Of a DNA stretch of 64,000 bases, positions 49,100-58,812 are shown one piece after another. The DNA comes from Streptantibioticus_A sp037034305 (GTDB lineage: Bacteria; Actinomycetota; Actinomycetes; Streptomycetales; Streptomycetaceae), in NCBI GenBank assembly GCA_037034305.1, contig JBAGJY010000020.1:1-64000 (forward strand), read 5' to 3'. Each line of letters opens with the position of its first letter. The stretch's first letter is position 1. The notes beneath the pieces were generated by a model that was not told the origin of the DNA, searched no databases, and worked only from the letters and a program-made list of their open reading frames with translations. Made by a program: the position numbers and the translations under genes.

Positions 49100-49340
49100 C
49101 AAGACTGATGTGTTCTTGTCATGCCCCGCATGGAGCGATGCACCATCATGCCGGTGCCGATGGGGACGGTTCACGGGGGGTATGTGGTTCCCGTGTGAAG
49201 GTTGGCGCCCCCGGCACGGTGCGCCGTCCGGTTGTCAAGGATCTCCCAACAGCCGTTGCCCGCCGCGGCCCTGGGCGTTGATACGGGGAGGGGAAGCCCC
49301 GTCCGCCGCCCAACGCCAACCTCCCAGGAGGACCCGTCCC

Positions 49341-50798
49341 GTGGCCGCAACGCCATCCACCACCCTCGCCACCGCACCCGCCCAGCCCGCCGAACGGCCC
49401 ACAACACCGGTGCCCGCCGGGCGAGTTGAAGGCGGTGGCGGCGGCGAGGGCATCCTGCGGCGGCAGGCGGCACGCGAGTCGGCGGCGCGCACCTACGCCC
49501 GGTCGCTGCCGATCGTGCCGGTGAGGGCCCGCGGCATGACCATCGAGGGCGCCGACGGCCGCCGCTACCTCGACTGCCTGTCCGGCGCGGGGACGTTGGC
49601 GCTCGGCCACAACCACCCGGTGGCGCTGGAGGCGATCCGCTCCGTACTCGACTCCGGGGCGCCGCTGCACGTCCTGGACCTCGCCACGCCCGTCAAGGAC
49701 GCCTTCACCACCGCGCTGTTCGAGACCCTGCCGCCGCAACTCGCCGAAGACGCGCGGATCCAGTTCTGCGGCCCGGCCGGTACCGACGCCGTGGAGGCCG
49801 CCGTCAAACTCGTGCGCACCGCCACCGGGCGCGCCGGACTGCTGGCGTTCTCCGGCGCCTACCACGGGATGACCTGCGCCGCGCTCGCCGCCACCGGCGA
49901 CACCGCCGTCCGCGCCACCGTGGGCGAGGCCGACGCCCGGGTGACCCGGCTGCCCTACCCGTACGACTACCGCTGCCCGTTCGGCGTGGGCGGGACCCGG
50001 GGCGCCGAGCTCTCGGCGCGCTGGACCGCCAGCCTGCTCGACGACCCCAAGGGCGGCGTCCAGCCGCCCGCCGGGATGATCGTGGAAGCGGTACAGGGCG
50101 AGGGCGGAGTCATCCCGGCCCCCGACCACTGGCTGCGCCGGATGCGGGAGACCACGCAGCGGCGCGGCATCCCGCTGATCGTGGACGAGGTGCAGACCGG
50201 AGTGGGCCGCACCGGCGCCTTCTGGGCGGTGGAGCACAGCGGGATCGTGCCGGACGTCATGGTGCTGTCCAAGGCCATCGGCGGCAGCCTGCCGCTCGCC
50301 GTGATCGTCTACCGAGCGGAACTCGACGCCTGGCAGCCGGGAGCACATGCCGGAACGTTTCGCGGCAACCAGCTCGCGATGGCCGCGGGCACCGCCACCT
50401 TGCGCTACGTACGGGAGAACCGGTTGGCCGAACGGGCCGCCACCATCGGCGCGCGGATGCTCACCCGGCTGCGCGGCCTCGCCGCCCACCACCCCTGCAT
50501 CGGTGACGTACGCGGACGCGGCCTGATGATCGGCGTCGAACTGGTCGACGCCGACGCCGACCGCGACGAGTACGGCGCGCTGCCCGCCGCCCCCCAACTC
50601 GCCGCCGCCGTACGGTCCGAGGCACTGCGCCGCGGTCTGATCGTGGAACTCGGCGGACGGCACGGCGGCGTGGTGCGGCTGCTGCCACCGCTGACCATCA
50701 CCGACGAGCAGACCGAGGCGGTGCTCGACCGGCTGACCGACGCCATCGCCGCCGCCGAGCGGCTGGCCCGCAAGGCGAAGACGAGCGGCGCGAAATGA
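49341..50798 (+). CDS. Diaminobutyrate-2-oxoglutarate aminotransferase, siderophore-type (RhbA-like)
   Basis: The 485-residue class-III aminotransferase has Schiff-base K311 in LSKAIGG and D282 in IVDEVQTGVGRTG. It converts aspartate semialdehyde to L-2,4-diaminobutyrate. The length and N-terminal extension match the RhbA-like branch tied to NIS siderophores, not the ~420-residue EctB. GTG 49341 has AGGAGG 9 nt upstream. It is the first gene of a four-gene cluster; the following ~230 bp carry no obvious gene except a coupled ORF listed in findings. Confidence 0.9.
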   Translation: MAATPSTTLATAPAQPAERPTTPVPAGRVEGGGGGEGILRRQAARESAARTYARSLPIVPVRARGMTIEGADGRRYLDCLSGAGTLALGHNHPVALEAIRSVLDSGAPLHVLDLATPVKDAFTTALFETLPPQLAEDARIQFCGPAGTDAVEAAVKLVRTATGRAGLLAFSGAYHGMTCAALAATGDTAVRATVGEADARVTRLPYPYDYRCPFGVGGTRGAELSARWTASLLDDPKGGVQPPAGMIVEAVQGEGGVIPAPDHWLRRMRETTQRRGIPLIVDEVQTGVGRTGAFWAVEHSGIVPDVMVLSKAIGGSLPLAVIVYRAELDAWQPGAHAGTFRGNQLAMAAGTATLRYVRENRLAERAATIGARMLTRLRGLAAHHPCIGDVRGRGLMIGVELVDADADRDEYGALPAAPQLAAAVRSEALRRGLIVELGGRHGGVVRLLPPLTITDEQTEAVLDRLTDAIAAAERLARKAKTSGAK

Positions 50799-51030
50799 AC
50801 CGTGGGCGGTGCGCGGTGGCGACAGCGCGCCCGGAGCACGCGGAGCGCGCGCCGCGCGCCGGGATCAGGCGGCACGCGGTCGCGCACCCAGTGATCCCGA
50901 ACCCGGGCGTCACACCCGCCCGCGGTGGGGTAACCCTCCGTCGTACCTCGCGCCGCCCCACCGGACGGCGTGCCGCCCAGCACCGCTCCCAGGCCGTCCC
51001 ACCGTCATCCACCCCCCACGGAGCACAGCG

Positions 51031-52923
51031 ATGACCTCCCATCCGCCCCTGGCCGACGCCACGCCCGACGCCACCCCGCCGGGCCCCGCCCGCGGCCCGG
51101 CCACCCCGGCCCCGCGCCCGGCGGACCACACCGAGACCCCGCACCTGGACGCCGAGCACAACGGCACACCGCTCACCGGCCCACGGGAGATCGACCCGCT
51201 GGAGCAGCGGGACGCCTACGCCACCGCCAACCACGCCGGACTGGAGAGCCTGTTGCGCTGCTGGGCCCGGGAGACCGGCGGCACCCCCGACCCGGACGGC
51301 ACGCTGCGGATCCCGCTCACCTCCACCGGCATCACCCTCCACGTGCCGGTACGCCACTGGTCCGCGGTCGGCACACACCGCTTCGGCCCGCCCGCCATGC
51401 CGTGCGGGACGCCGGTGGACGCCGTCACCCTCGCCGTGCTGCTCGCCCGGGAGACCGGCGCCGCGGCCCAGGAGGCCGCCGACCTGGCCGCCCGGGTCGC
51501 CGACTCGGTGGGCCGCACCGCGGTCTTCGTGGACGACCGGCGCGCCAACCCGGCCGCCCCGCCCGACACCCCACCGTTCCTGGACGCCGAACAGTCGCTG
51601 CTGCTCGGCCATCCGCTGCACCCCACGCCCAAGAGCCGCCAGGACCTCTCCGGCGCGGAGGCCCGCGCCTACTCGCCGGAGACCCGCGGCGCGTATCCGC
51701 TGCACTGGATGGCCGTGGACCGCTCGGTACTGGCCACCGACTCCGCCTGGACCGACCGCGGCCGTACCGTCCCCGCCGACCGGATCACCGCCCAACTCGC
51801 CGGAAGAGGACTGCGGTTGCCGCCCGGCACCGTCCCGCTGCCGCTGCACCCCTGGCAGGCCCGCGAAGTCCGGCACCGCTCCCAGGTGCGCCAACTCCTC
51901 GACGCCGGACTGCTGCACGACCTCGGCCCCCACGGCGCCCACTGGTATCCCACCTCCTCCATCCGCACCGTCTACCGGCCCGGCGCCCGCGCCATGCTCA
52001 AGCTCTCGCTCGCCGTGCGGATCACCAACTCCCGCCGGGAGAACCTGCGCAAGGAACTCGTCCGCGGCGTGGAGGTCCACCGGCTGCTGCGCAGCGGCCT
52101 CGCCCAGCAGTGGCACGCCAGCCACCCCGGCTTCGACATCGTGCGTGACCCGGCATGGCTCGCCGTGGACACACCCGAGGGCGAACCCGTCCCCGGACTC
52201 GACGTCGTCCTGCGCCACGTCTCCTTCGGCGCGCACGACGACATCAACTGCCTTGCCGGGCTCACCTCCCCGCGGCCCTGGCCCGGCTGCCCGCCGACCA
52301 CGGCCCGCTCCCGGCTCGCCGACGTCGTCGCCCGGCTCGCCGCCCGAACCGGAAGGCCCGGCACCGCCGTCGCCACCGAGTGGTTCCTGCGCTACCTGCA
52401 CACCGTGGTCGCTCCCGTGCTCTGGTTGGACGGCCAGGCCGGGGTGGCACTCGAAGCCCACCAGCAGAACACCCTGGTCCTGCTGGACGGCGACGGCTGG
52501 CCGGTCGGCGGACGCTACCGGGACAACCAGGGCTACTACTTCCGCGAGTCCCGGCACGCCGAACTCGACCGTCGGCTGCCCGGCATCGGCGCCGCCAGCG
52601 AGACCTTCGTCACCGACGAGGTGGCAGACGAGCGGTTCGCCTACTACCTCGGTATCAACAACACCCTCGGTCTCATCGGCGCGTTCGGCGCCCAGCGGCT
52701 CGCCGACGAACGGGTGCTGCTCGCCGCCTTCCGGCGCTTCCTCATCCAGGCCGCCGCGGACAGCCGCTCCACCCTCCCGGAACGGCTGCTGCACGCCACC
52801 ACGCTGCGCTGCAAGGCCAACCTCCTTACCCGCCTGCACGGCCTGGACGAACTCGTGGGCCCGGTCGACACCCAGTCCGTATACGTCACCATCCCCAACC
52901 CCCTCGCCGTACCAGCGGCGTGA
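51031..52923 (+). CDS. IucA/IucC-family siderophore synthetase (first)
   Basis: The 630-residue NIS synthetase is ATP-dependent and condenses citrate-type or dicarboxylic acids with amines. Visible motifs are TSSIRTV...KLSLAVRITNSRRE (phosphate-binding region), EAHQQN near the active site, and YYLGINNTLGLIGAFG. The N-terminal 45 residues are Pro/Ala/Thr-rich linker. GGAG lies 7 nt before ATG 51031. It is 27 nt upstream of the GNAT gene. Confidence 0.92.
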   Translation: MTSHPPLADATPDATPPGPARGPATPAPRPADHTETPHLDAEHNGTPLTGPREIDPLEQRDAYATANHAGLESLLRCWARETGGTPDPDGTLRIPLTSTGITLHVPVRHWSAVGTHRFGPPAMPCGTPVDAVTLAVLLARETGAAAQEAADLAARVADSVGRTAVFVDDRRANPAAPPDTPPFLDAEQSLLLGHPLHPTPKSRQDLSGAEARAYSPETRGAYPLHWMAVDRSVLATDSAWTDRGRTVPADRITAQLAGRGLRLPPGTVPLPLHPWQAREVRHRSQVRQLLDAGLLHDLGPHGAHWYPTSSIRTVYRPGARAMLKLSLAVRITNSRRENLRKELVRGVEVHRLLRSGLAQQWHASHPGFDIVRDPAWLAVDTPEGEPVPGLDVVLRHVSFGAHDDINCLAGLTSPRPWPGCPPTTARSRLADVVARLAARTGRPGTAVATEWFLRYLHTVVAPVLWLDGQAGVALEAHQQNTLVLLDGDGWPVGGRYRDNQGYYFRESRHAELDRRLPGIGAASETFVTDEVADERFAYYLGINNTLGLIGAFGAQRLADERVLLAAFRRFLIQAAADSRSTLPERLLHATTLRCKANLLTRLHGLDELVGPVDTQSVYVTIPNPLAVPAA

Positions 52924-52950
52924 CACCCCAGGAGAGGAGGGGCGCCACCG

Positions 52951-53718
52951 ATGCCGCCCACCGACTCCAGTACCAACACCGACGTCAGTGCCAGTATCGA
53001 CGCCACCACTGACAACCGGCCCGGCGAAGCCACCGGCAGCGGCGACGACACCCTGGACCTGACCCTGGACTCCGACGCCGTGGACCTGGTCATCCCGCCC
53101 ACCGTCCCGACGGCGGGACCGGGCACGCTGACCAGCAGCCTGGTCGACGACCTGCTCGACGACCTCGGGGGCTGGGGCCCGGTCAACACCGCACACGGCG
53201 TCTTCCAACTCGTCCCGGTGGTCCCCGACCGTGACGTGCCCATCATCACCCGGTGGATGAACGATCCGGCGGTCGACGAGTTCTGGCAACTCGCCGGACC
53301 CGACGAGACCACCCGCCGCCATCTGCGCGCCCAACTCGACGGCGACGGCCGAAGCCGCCCCTGCCTCGGTGTCCTGGACGGCACCCCCATGAGCTACTGG
53401 GAGATCTACCGCGCCGACCTCGACCCCGTCGCCCGCTACTACCCCTCCCGCCCCCACGACACCGGCGTCCACCTGCTCATCGGCAGGGTCGCCGACCGCG
53501 GCCGGGGACTGGGCACCGCCCTGCTGCGCGCCGTCGCCGACCACGTCCTCGACCACCGACCCGCCTGCGCCCGGGTCATCGCCGAACCCGACCTGCGCAA
53601 CACCCCGTCCGTCGCCGCGTTCCTCGGCGCCGGATTCCGCTTCGCCGCCGAACTCGAACTGCGCGACAAACGCGCGGCGTTGATGATCCGCGACCGGGCG
53701 CTGCGCCATCTGCTGTAA
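52951..53718 (+). CDS. GNAT acyltransferase of IucB/AlcB/RhbD type
   Basis: The 255-residue protein has a 70-residue Asp/Thr-rich N-terminus, then a GNAT domain typical of siderophore N-acyltransferases: DRDVPIITRWMNDPAVDEFW, LGVLDGTPMSYWEIYRAD and HLLIGRVADRGRGLGTALLRAV (acyl-CoA binding). It should acylate an amine or hydroxylamine. A purine-rich GGAGAGGAGGGG precedes ATG 52951. No N-hydroxylase gene accompanies it. Confidence 0.9.
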   Translation: MPPTDSSTNTDVSASIDATTDNRPGEATGSGDDTLDLTLDSDAVDLVIPPTVPTAGPGTLTSSLVDDLLDDLGGWGPVNTAHGVFQLVPVVPDRDVPIITRWMNDPAVDEFWQLAGPDETTRRHLRAQLDGDGRSRPCLGVLDGTPMSYWEIYRADLDPVARYYPSRPHDTGVHLLIGRVADRGRGLGTALLRAVADHVLDHRPACARVIAEPDLRNTPSVAAFLGAGFRFAAELELRDKRAALMIRDRALRHLL

Positions 53719-53757
53719 GACCCGTAACCGCCACTCCCTCGTCCCAGGAGCCGCTAC

Positions 53758-55512
53758 GTGCTACACCGCCCCGCAGAACTCGACCCTGGAATCTGGATCC
53801 GCGTCGCACGCCGTCTGCTCGCCAAGATGATCGGCGAGTTCTGCTACGAGGAGGTGCTCACCCCGATACCCCAGGACGAAGCGGGCGGCTACCGGCTGGA
53901 CCTGTCGGACGGCGTCACCTACCACTTCCTGGCCCGCCGCGGATCGTACGGCAGCTGGCAGGTCGACCCGCGCTCCCTCGCCCCCACCGGCGACCCCCTG
54001 CACTTCCTCACCCACGCGCACCGCCAGCTCGGCATCACCGGGGACACCCTCGGCCACCTGGTGCGCGAACTCAACGCCACCCTCATCGCCGACGCCCGGC
54101 TGGACGCCACCGCGCTCGACGTCGGCGAACTGGCCGACCTGGACTACGCCGAACTGGAGGGCCAGCAGACCGGCCACCCCTGGATCGTGGTCAACAAGGG
54201 CCGTCTCGGCTTCTCCGCCACCGACGCCGACCGCTGGACCCCCGAAGCCCGCCGCGCCCAGCCGCTGCCGTGGATCGCGGTGCGCACCACCATCGCCGCC
54301 TACCGCGGGGTGCCGTCGCTGAGCGGACCCGACCGGCTCTACGCCCGCGAACTCGGCGAAAGGGTACGCGAGTTGTTCGCAGGGACGCTGCGCCAGCGCG
54401 GTCTGGCGCCCGAGGACTACCTCTACCTGCCGGTGCACCCCTGGCAGTGGGACGAGATCGTACTGCCGCTGTTCGCCGCCTCCATCGCCGCCGACGACAT
54501 CGTCCCACTGCCCACCGACGGCGACCGGCGGCTGCCGCAGCAGTCCATCCGCACCTTCCTCAACACCAGCCGCCCCGACCGGCACACCGTCAAACTGCCG
54601 CTGTCCATCCTCAACACCCTCGTCTGGCGCGGACTGCCCACCGAACGCACCCTCGCCGCGCCCGCCGTCACCTCCTGGGTGCACGCGGTGCGCGAGGCCG
54701 ACCCGTTCCTGCGCGACGAGTGCCGGGTGATCCTGCTCGGCGAGGTCGCCTCCGTCACCGTCGACCATCCCGTCTACCGGCAGCTGCCCGAAGTCCCCTA
54801 CCAGTACAAGGAGCTGCTCGGGGCCATCTGGCGCGAACCGCTCACCGGGCACCTCGAACCCGGGGAGCGCGCCCGCACCCTCGCCGCGCTGATCCACACC
54901 GACGCCCACGGGCGGTCCTTCACGGCGGAACTCGTCCGCCGGTCGGGACTGGCCCCGCACACCTGGCTGCGCCGCCTGTTCGCCGCCCTGCTGCCACCGC
55001 TGCTGCACTTCCTCTACCAGTACGGAACGGTCTTCTCCCCGCACGGAGAGAACGCCATCGTCGTCTTCGACGAGGACGACGTACCGGTCCGGCTGGCGAT
55101 CAAGGACTTCGTGGACGACATCAACATCAGCGCCGAGCCACTGCCGGAACACGACACCATGCCCGACGCGGTACGCGAGGTGCTGCTCACCGAACCGCCC
55201 ACGTTCCTGACCCAGTTCATCCACTCCGGGCTGTTCGTCGGCGTCTTCCGCTACCTCGCCCCGCTGTGCGAGGACCAACTCGGCGTCCCTGAGGACGAGT
55301 TCTGGGGCCTGGTACGCGACGAGGTGCTGCGCCACCAGGACCGCTTCCCCGAACTGAAGGAGCGCTTCGTCACCTTCGACCTGCTCACCCCGCGTATCGA
55401 CCGGCTCTGCCTGAACCGCAACCGGCTGCACCTGGACGGCTACCGCGACCGGCCGCAGCGTCCGCACGCCGCCGTCCACGGGACCGTACCCAACCCGCTG
55501 TACACACTGTGA
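53758..55512 (+). CDS. IucA/IucC-family siderophore synthetase (second)
   Basis: The 584-residue NIS synthetase has QQSIRTFLNTSRPDRHTVKLPL, the VFSPHGEN active-site motif and IKDFVDDINI, which fit the IucC-type branch. Two synthetases in one cluster suggest two successive condensations on a citrate core. GTG 53758 has CAGGAG upstream, 39 nt after the GNAT stop. No exporter or receptor follows. Confidence 0.92.
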   Translation: MLHRPAELDPGIWIRVARRLLAKMIGEFCYEEVLTPIPQDEAGGYRLDLSDGVTYHFLARRGSYGSWQVDPRSLAPTGDPLHFLTHAHRQLGITGDTLGHLVRELNATLIADARLDATALDVGELADLDYAELEGQQTGHPWIVVNKGRLGFSATDADRWTPEARRAQPLPWIAVRTTIAAYRGVPSLSGPDRLYARELGERVRELFAGTLRQRGLAPEDYLYLPVHPWQWDEIVLPLFAASIAADDIVPLPTDGDRRLPQQSIRTFLNTSRPDRHTVKLPLSILNTLVWRGLPTERTLAAPAVTSWVHAVREADPFLRDECRVILLGEVASVTVDHPVYRQLPEVPYQYKELLGAIWREPLTGHLEPGERARTLAALIHTDAHGRSFTAELVRRSGLAPHTWLRRLFAALLPPLLHFLYQYGTVFSPHGENAIVVFDEDDVPVRLAIKDFVDDINISAEPLPEHDTMPDAVREVLLTEPPTFLTQFIHSGLFVGVFRYLAPLCEDQLGVPEDEFWGLVRDEVLRHQDRFPELKERFVTFDLLTPRIDRLCLNRNRLHLDGYRDRPQRPHAAVHGTVPNPLYTL

Positions 55513-55593
55513 CCGGTACGGTTCGTACGGTGTCGGCCGGGCTGGCGGTTTCCGGGACCGTTGTCAGTGGCGGCACGTAGGGTGGGTACTCCT

Positions 55594-57612
55594 ATGAGCA
55601 AGCCCGACCTCACCGAACTGCTGCACGCCGCCGTCACCGCCGTGGGCGGTGTGGAGCGCCCCGGCCAGGTCGCCATGGCCCAGGCCGTGGCGACCGCCGT
55701 GGGAGGCTCCGCATCCGAAGACTGTGAACACAGCGCAGGCGGAGCGAAGCGGAGCGGCACCCATCTGCTGGCCCAGGCCGGGACCGGCACCGGAAAGTCC
55801 CTCGGCTATCTGGTCCCGGCGCTGGCCCACGGCGAGCGGGTGGTCGTCGCCACCGCGACCCTCGCCCTCCAGCGCCAGCTGGTCGAGCGCGACCTGCCGC
55901 GCACCGTGGCCGCGCTCGGCCCGCTGCTGCGCCGCGAACCGCAGTTCGCGATGCTCAAGGGCCGGTCGAACTACCTGTGCCTGCACCGGGTGCACGAGGG
56001 GGTGCCCAGTGACGAGGAGGACGGCCTGTTCGACCCCATGGAGCAGATGGGCGGGCCGACCAGCAAGCTCGGCAAGGACCTGGTGCGGCTGCGGGACTGG
56101 GCCGACGAGACCGAGACCGGGGACCGCGACGCGCTGACCCCTGGGGTCTCGGACCGCGCCTGGTCCCAGGTCTCGGTCACCTCCCGGGAGTGCCTGGGCG
56201 CCACCAAGTGCGCCTACGGCGCCGAGTGCTTCGCCGAGGCCGCCCGGGAGCGGGCCAAGCTGGCCGATGTGGTGGTCACCAACCACGCGCTGCTGGCCAT
56301 CGACGCCATCGAGGGCGCCCCGGTGCTGCCCAGCCACGAGGTGCTGATCGTCGACGAGGCCCATGAACTGGTCTCCCGGGTCACCGGGGTGGCCACCGGC
56401 GAGCTGACTCCGGGCGGCGTCAACCGCGCCGTGAAGCGGTCCGCCAAACTGGTCAACGAGAAGGTGGCGGACGCGCTGCTGACCGCCGCCGAGGGCTTCG
56501 AGCGGGTGATGGAGCTGGCGCTGCCCGGCCGCCTGGAGGAGATCCCGGAGGACCTGGCGTATGTGCTGGCCGCGCTGCGGGACGCCTGCCGCCAGGTGAT
56601 CACTTCGCTGGGCGAGGTGCGGGACCGTTCGGTGGCCGACGAGGACGCGGTGCGCAAGCAGGCGCTGGCGTCCATCGAGAACGTGCACCAGGTGGCCGAG
56701 CGGCTGCTGGAGGGGTCCGAGTACGACGTGATCTGGTGCGAGCGGCACGACCGCTTCGGCGCCTCGCTGCGGGTCGCGCCGCTGTCGGTTTCCGGGCTGC
56801 TGCGCGAGAAGCTGTTCGCCGAGCGTTCGGTGGTGCTGACCTCGGCCACCCTCAAGCTCGGCGGCGACTTCAACGGGGTGGCGGCCTCCCTGGGCCTGGC
56901 CCCGGAGGGCACCGAGGGCGAGGATCTGCCGGTGTGGCAGGGGATCGACGTCGGCTCGCCCTTCGACTACCGCAAGCAGGGCATCCTCTACGTCGCCAAG
57001 CACCTGGCCACGCCGGGCCGTGAGGGCAGCCGCAGCGACATGCTGGACGAGCTCGCCGAGCTGATCGAGGCGGCGGGCGGCCGGACGCTGGGGCTGTTCT
57101 CCTCGATGCGGGCCGCCCAGGCGGCGGCCGAGGCGCTGCGCGGCCGACTGGACTTCCCGATCCTGCTGCAGGGTGAGGAGACGCTCGGGGAGCTGATCCG
57201 CACCTTCGCCGACGACGCCGGTACGTGTCTGTTCGGCACGCTGTCGCTGTGGCAGGGCGTGGATGTTCCTGGCCCCAATTGCCAACTCGTGGTGATGGAC
57301 AGAATTCCGTTCCCGCGTCCTGACGACCCGTTGATGAGCGCCAGGCAAAAGGCGGTTGAGGAAAACGGCGGCAATGGGTTCATGGCGGTGGCCGCCACTC
57401 ATGCGGCGTTGTTGATGGCGCAGGGAGCGGGCCGGCTGATTCGCGCCACCGGTGACAGGGGCGTGGTGGCGGTGCTCGATCCCCGGCTGGCCACGGCCCG
57501 GTACGGGGGGTTCCTGCGGGCCTCGATGCCGGAGTTCTGGTACACCACGGACCGCAACCAGGTGCGCCGCTCGCTGGCGGCCATCGCGGCGGCGGCCGAC
57601 GCGGCGGGCTGA
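55594..57612 (+). CDS. DinG/XPD-family DNA helicase
   Basis: The 672-residue SF2 helicase has Walker A AGTGTGKS and DEAH box IVDEAHEL. Four cysteines in LCLH and ECLGATKCAYGAEC fit a 4Fe-4S cluster as in XPD/DinG. Motif VI RLIRATGDRG lies near the end. A 20-residue Cys/Ser insertion before Walker A is unusual. It resolves DNA or R-loop structures and is adjacent and convergent to lexA. The ATG is 55594. Confidence 0.9.
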   Translation: MSKPDLTELLHAAVTAVGGVERPGQVAMAQAVATAVGGSASEDCEHSAGGAKRSGTHLLAQAGTGTGKSLGYLVPALAHGERVVVATATLALQRQLVERDLPRTVAALGPLLRREPQFAMLKGRSNYLCLHRVHEGVPSDEEDGLFDPMEQMGGPTSKLGKDLVRLRDWADETETGDRDALTPGVSDRAWSQVSVTSRECLGATKCAYGAECFAEAARERAKLADVVVTNHALLAIDAIEGAPVLPSHEVLIVDEAHELVSRVTGVATGELTPGGVNRAVKRSAKLVNEKVADALLTAAEGFERVMELALPGRLEEIPEDLAYVLAALRDACRQVITSLGEVRDRSVADEDAVRKQALASIENVHQVAERLLEGSEYDVIWCERHDRFGASLRVAPLSVSGLLREKLFAERSVVLTSATLKLGGDFNGVAASLGLAPEGTEGEDLPVWQGIDVGSPFDYRKQGILYVAKHLATPGREGSRSDMLDELAELIEAAGGRTLGLFSSMRAAQAAAEALRGRLDFPILLQGEETLGELIRTFADDAGTCLFGTLSLWQGVDVPGPNCQLVVMDRIPFPRPDDPLMSARQKAVEENGGNGFMAVAATHAALLMAQGAGRLIRATGDRGVVAVLDPRLATARYGGFLRASMPEFWYTTDRNQVRRSLAAIAAAADAAG

Positions 57613-57654
57613 CGGCGGCCCGGAGCACCGGGCCAGGGGGTTGCGCGGACGGCG

Positions 57655-57686
57655 GGACCCCGGAACCGTGCTGGGTTCCGGGGTCC
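57655..57686. terminator. Bidirectional terminator between the helicase gene and lexA
   Basis: A perfect 13-bp stem (57655-57667 with 57674-57686) has a 6-nt loop and lies between two convergent genes. Confidence 0.85.
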
Positions 57687-57721
57687 GGGGCGTGTCCTTC
57701 GGCGGCGTTCGGCCGGTGCGT

Positions 57722-58492
57722 TCAGACCCGGCGCAGTACGGCCACCACCTTGCCGAGGATGGTCGCCTCGTCGCCCGGGATCGGCTGGTAGGCGGAGTTG
57801 TGCGGCAGCAGCCACACATGCCCGTTCTCCCGCTTGAAGCGTTTGACGGTGGCCTCGCCGTCCAGCATCGCGGCCACGATGTCCCCGTTCTCGGCGACGG
57901 GCTGGCGGCGCACGGTGACCCAGTCGCCGTCGCAGATGGCAGCCTCGATCATCGAGTCACCCACCACCTTGAGTACGAACAGGTCGCCGTCACCGACCAG
58001 TTGGCGGGGGAGCGGGAAGACGTCCTCCACCGACTCCTCGGCCAGGATCGGCCCACCGGCGGCGATCCGGCCCACCAGCGGCACATAGGATGCGGAGGGC
58101 TTGCCGGTGGTGTCCGTGGGCTGCGAGTGCGGGGCGTCGGAACCGCGCACCTCGTAGGCGCGGGGGCGGTGCGGATCGCGCCGTAGGAACCCCTTCCGCT
58201 CCAGCGCCATCAGCTGATGGGCCACCGAGGACGTGCTGGACAACCCGACGGCCTGGCCGATCTCCCGCATCGACGGGGGGTAGCCGCGGCGCTGCACCGA
58301 ATCCCGGATGACCTCGATGACCCGGCGTTGCCGGTCGGTGAGCCCGGAGCTGTCGGCCCGGATTCCCGGCGGACGGCCGGGCAGCGAGCGTCCTGGCTTG
58401 GGAGTGTCGTCGTTCATCACGTTCATCGGATCGAGCCGGTCCTGGGAGCGGTCCTGGGCGCTGATGGTCGCGCTGTCTGCGGTCGTGGTCAC
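57722..58492 (-). CDS. lexA: SOS repressor LexA
   Basis: The 256-residue LexA has an N-terminal winged helix (LTDRQRRVIEVIRDSVQRRGYPPSMREIGQ region), the self-cleavage site A145-G146 in AAGGP, and catalytic S180 (GDSM) and K217. The extra N-terminal 50 residues are normal for streptomycetes. GTG 58492 has GAGAGGGG upstream. The upstream LexA box means autoregulation. Confidence 0.96.
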   Translation of the reverse strand: MTTTADSATISAQDRSQDRLDPMNVMNDDTPKPGRSLPGRPPGIRADSSGLTDRQRRVIEVIRDSVQRRGYPPSMREIGQAVGLSSTSSVAHQLMALERKGFLRRDPHRPRAYEVRGSDAPHSQPTDTTGKPSASYVPLVGRIAAGGPILAEESVEDVFPLPRQLVGDGDLFVLKVVGDSMIEAAICDGDWVTVRRQPVAENGDIVAAMLDGEATVKRFKRENGHVWLLPHNSAYQPIPGDEATILGKVVAVLRRV

Positions 58493-58527
58493 GGCGGCCC
58501 CTCTCTGTGTTCTCCCTAGTGAGACAA

Positions 58528-58567
58528 CGGTAGTTGCTTTCGAAAGGTTGCGCCAAACACACGTTCG
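58528..58567 (-). promoter_or_regulatory. lexA promoter with LexA box
   Basis: On the minus strand TTGGCG (58557-58552) and TACCGT (58533-58528) are 18 nt apart. GAACGTGTGTTT (58567-58556), one mismatch from GAAC-N4-GTTC, overlaps the -35. LexA should thus repress its own gene. The rest of the gap up to the NrdR boxes shows nothing further. Confidence 0.7.
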
Positions 58568-58812
58568 AGTGAAAATTTATGATTCACCTGTCGTGATCAA
58601 GTTATTGGGTGTATGGGCGGGGAATTGGCCATGTCGGCCGGTCCGCCGCCCGCCTTCCGGCCGCTCTGTCGGTGCCGCGCACCGTACCCCACCGTCGCCC
58701 GTGCGGCACCCAGGGTGACAGGCGGGGCCGCGCGCACACCGTACCCGGGCCTCACGTAGGCTCACAGGCGCCGCGCCGCCGCGACACGCGAGCGCGGCGC
58801 GTTGACCCGTGG

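Noticed and set aside
49062..49340. Search for an iron-regulator (DmdR/IdeR) box before the NIS cluster
   Set aside because: No sequence close to TTAGGTTAGGCTCACCTAA was seen in the 279-bp gap, so I do not claim iron regulation.
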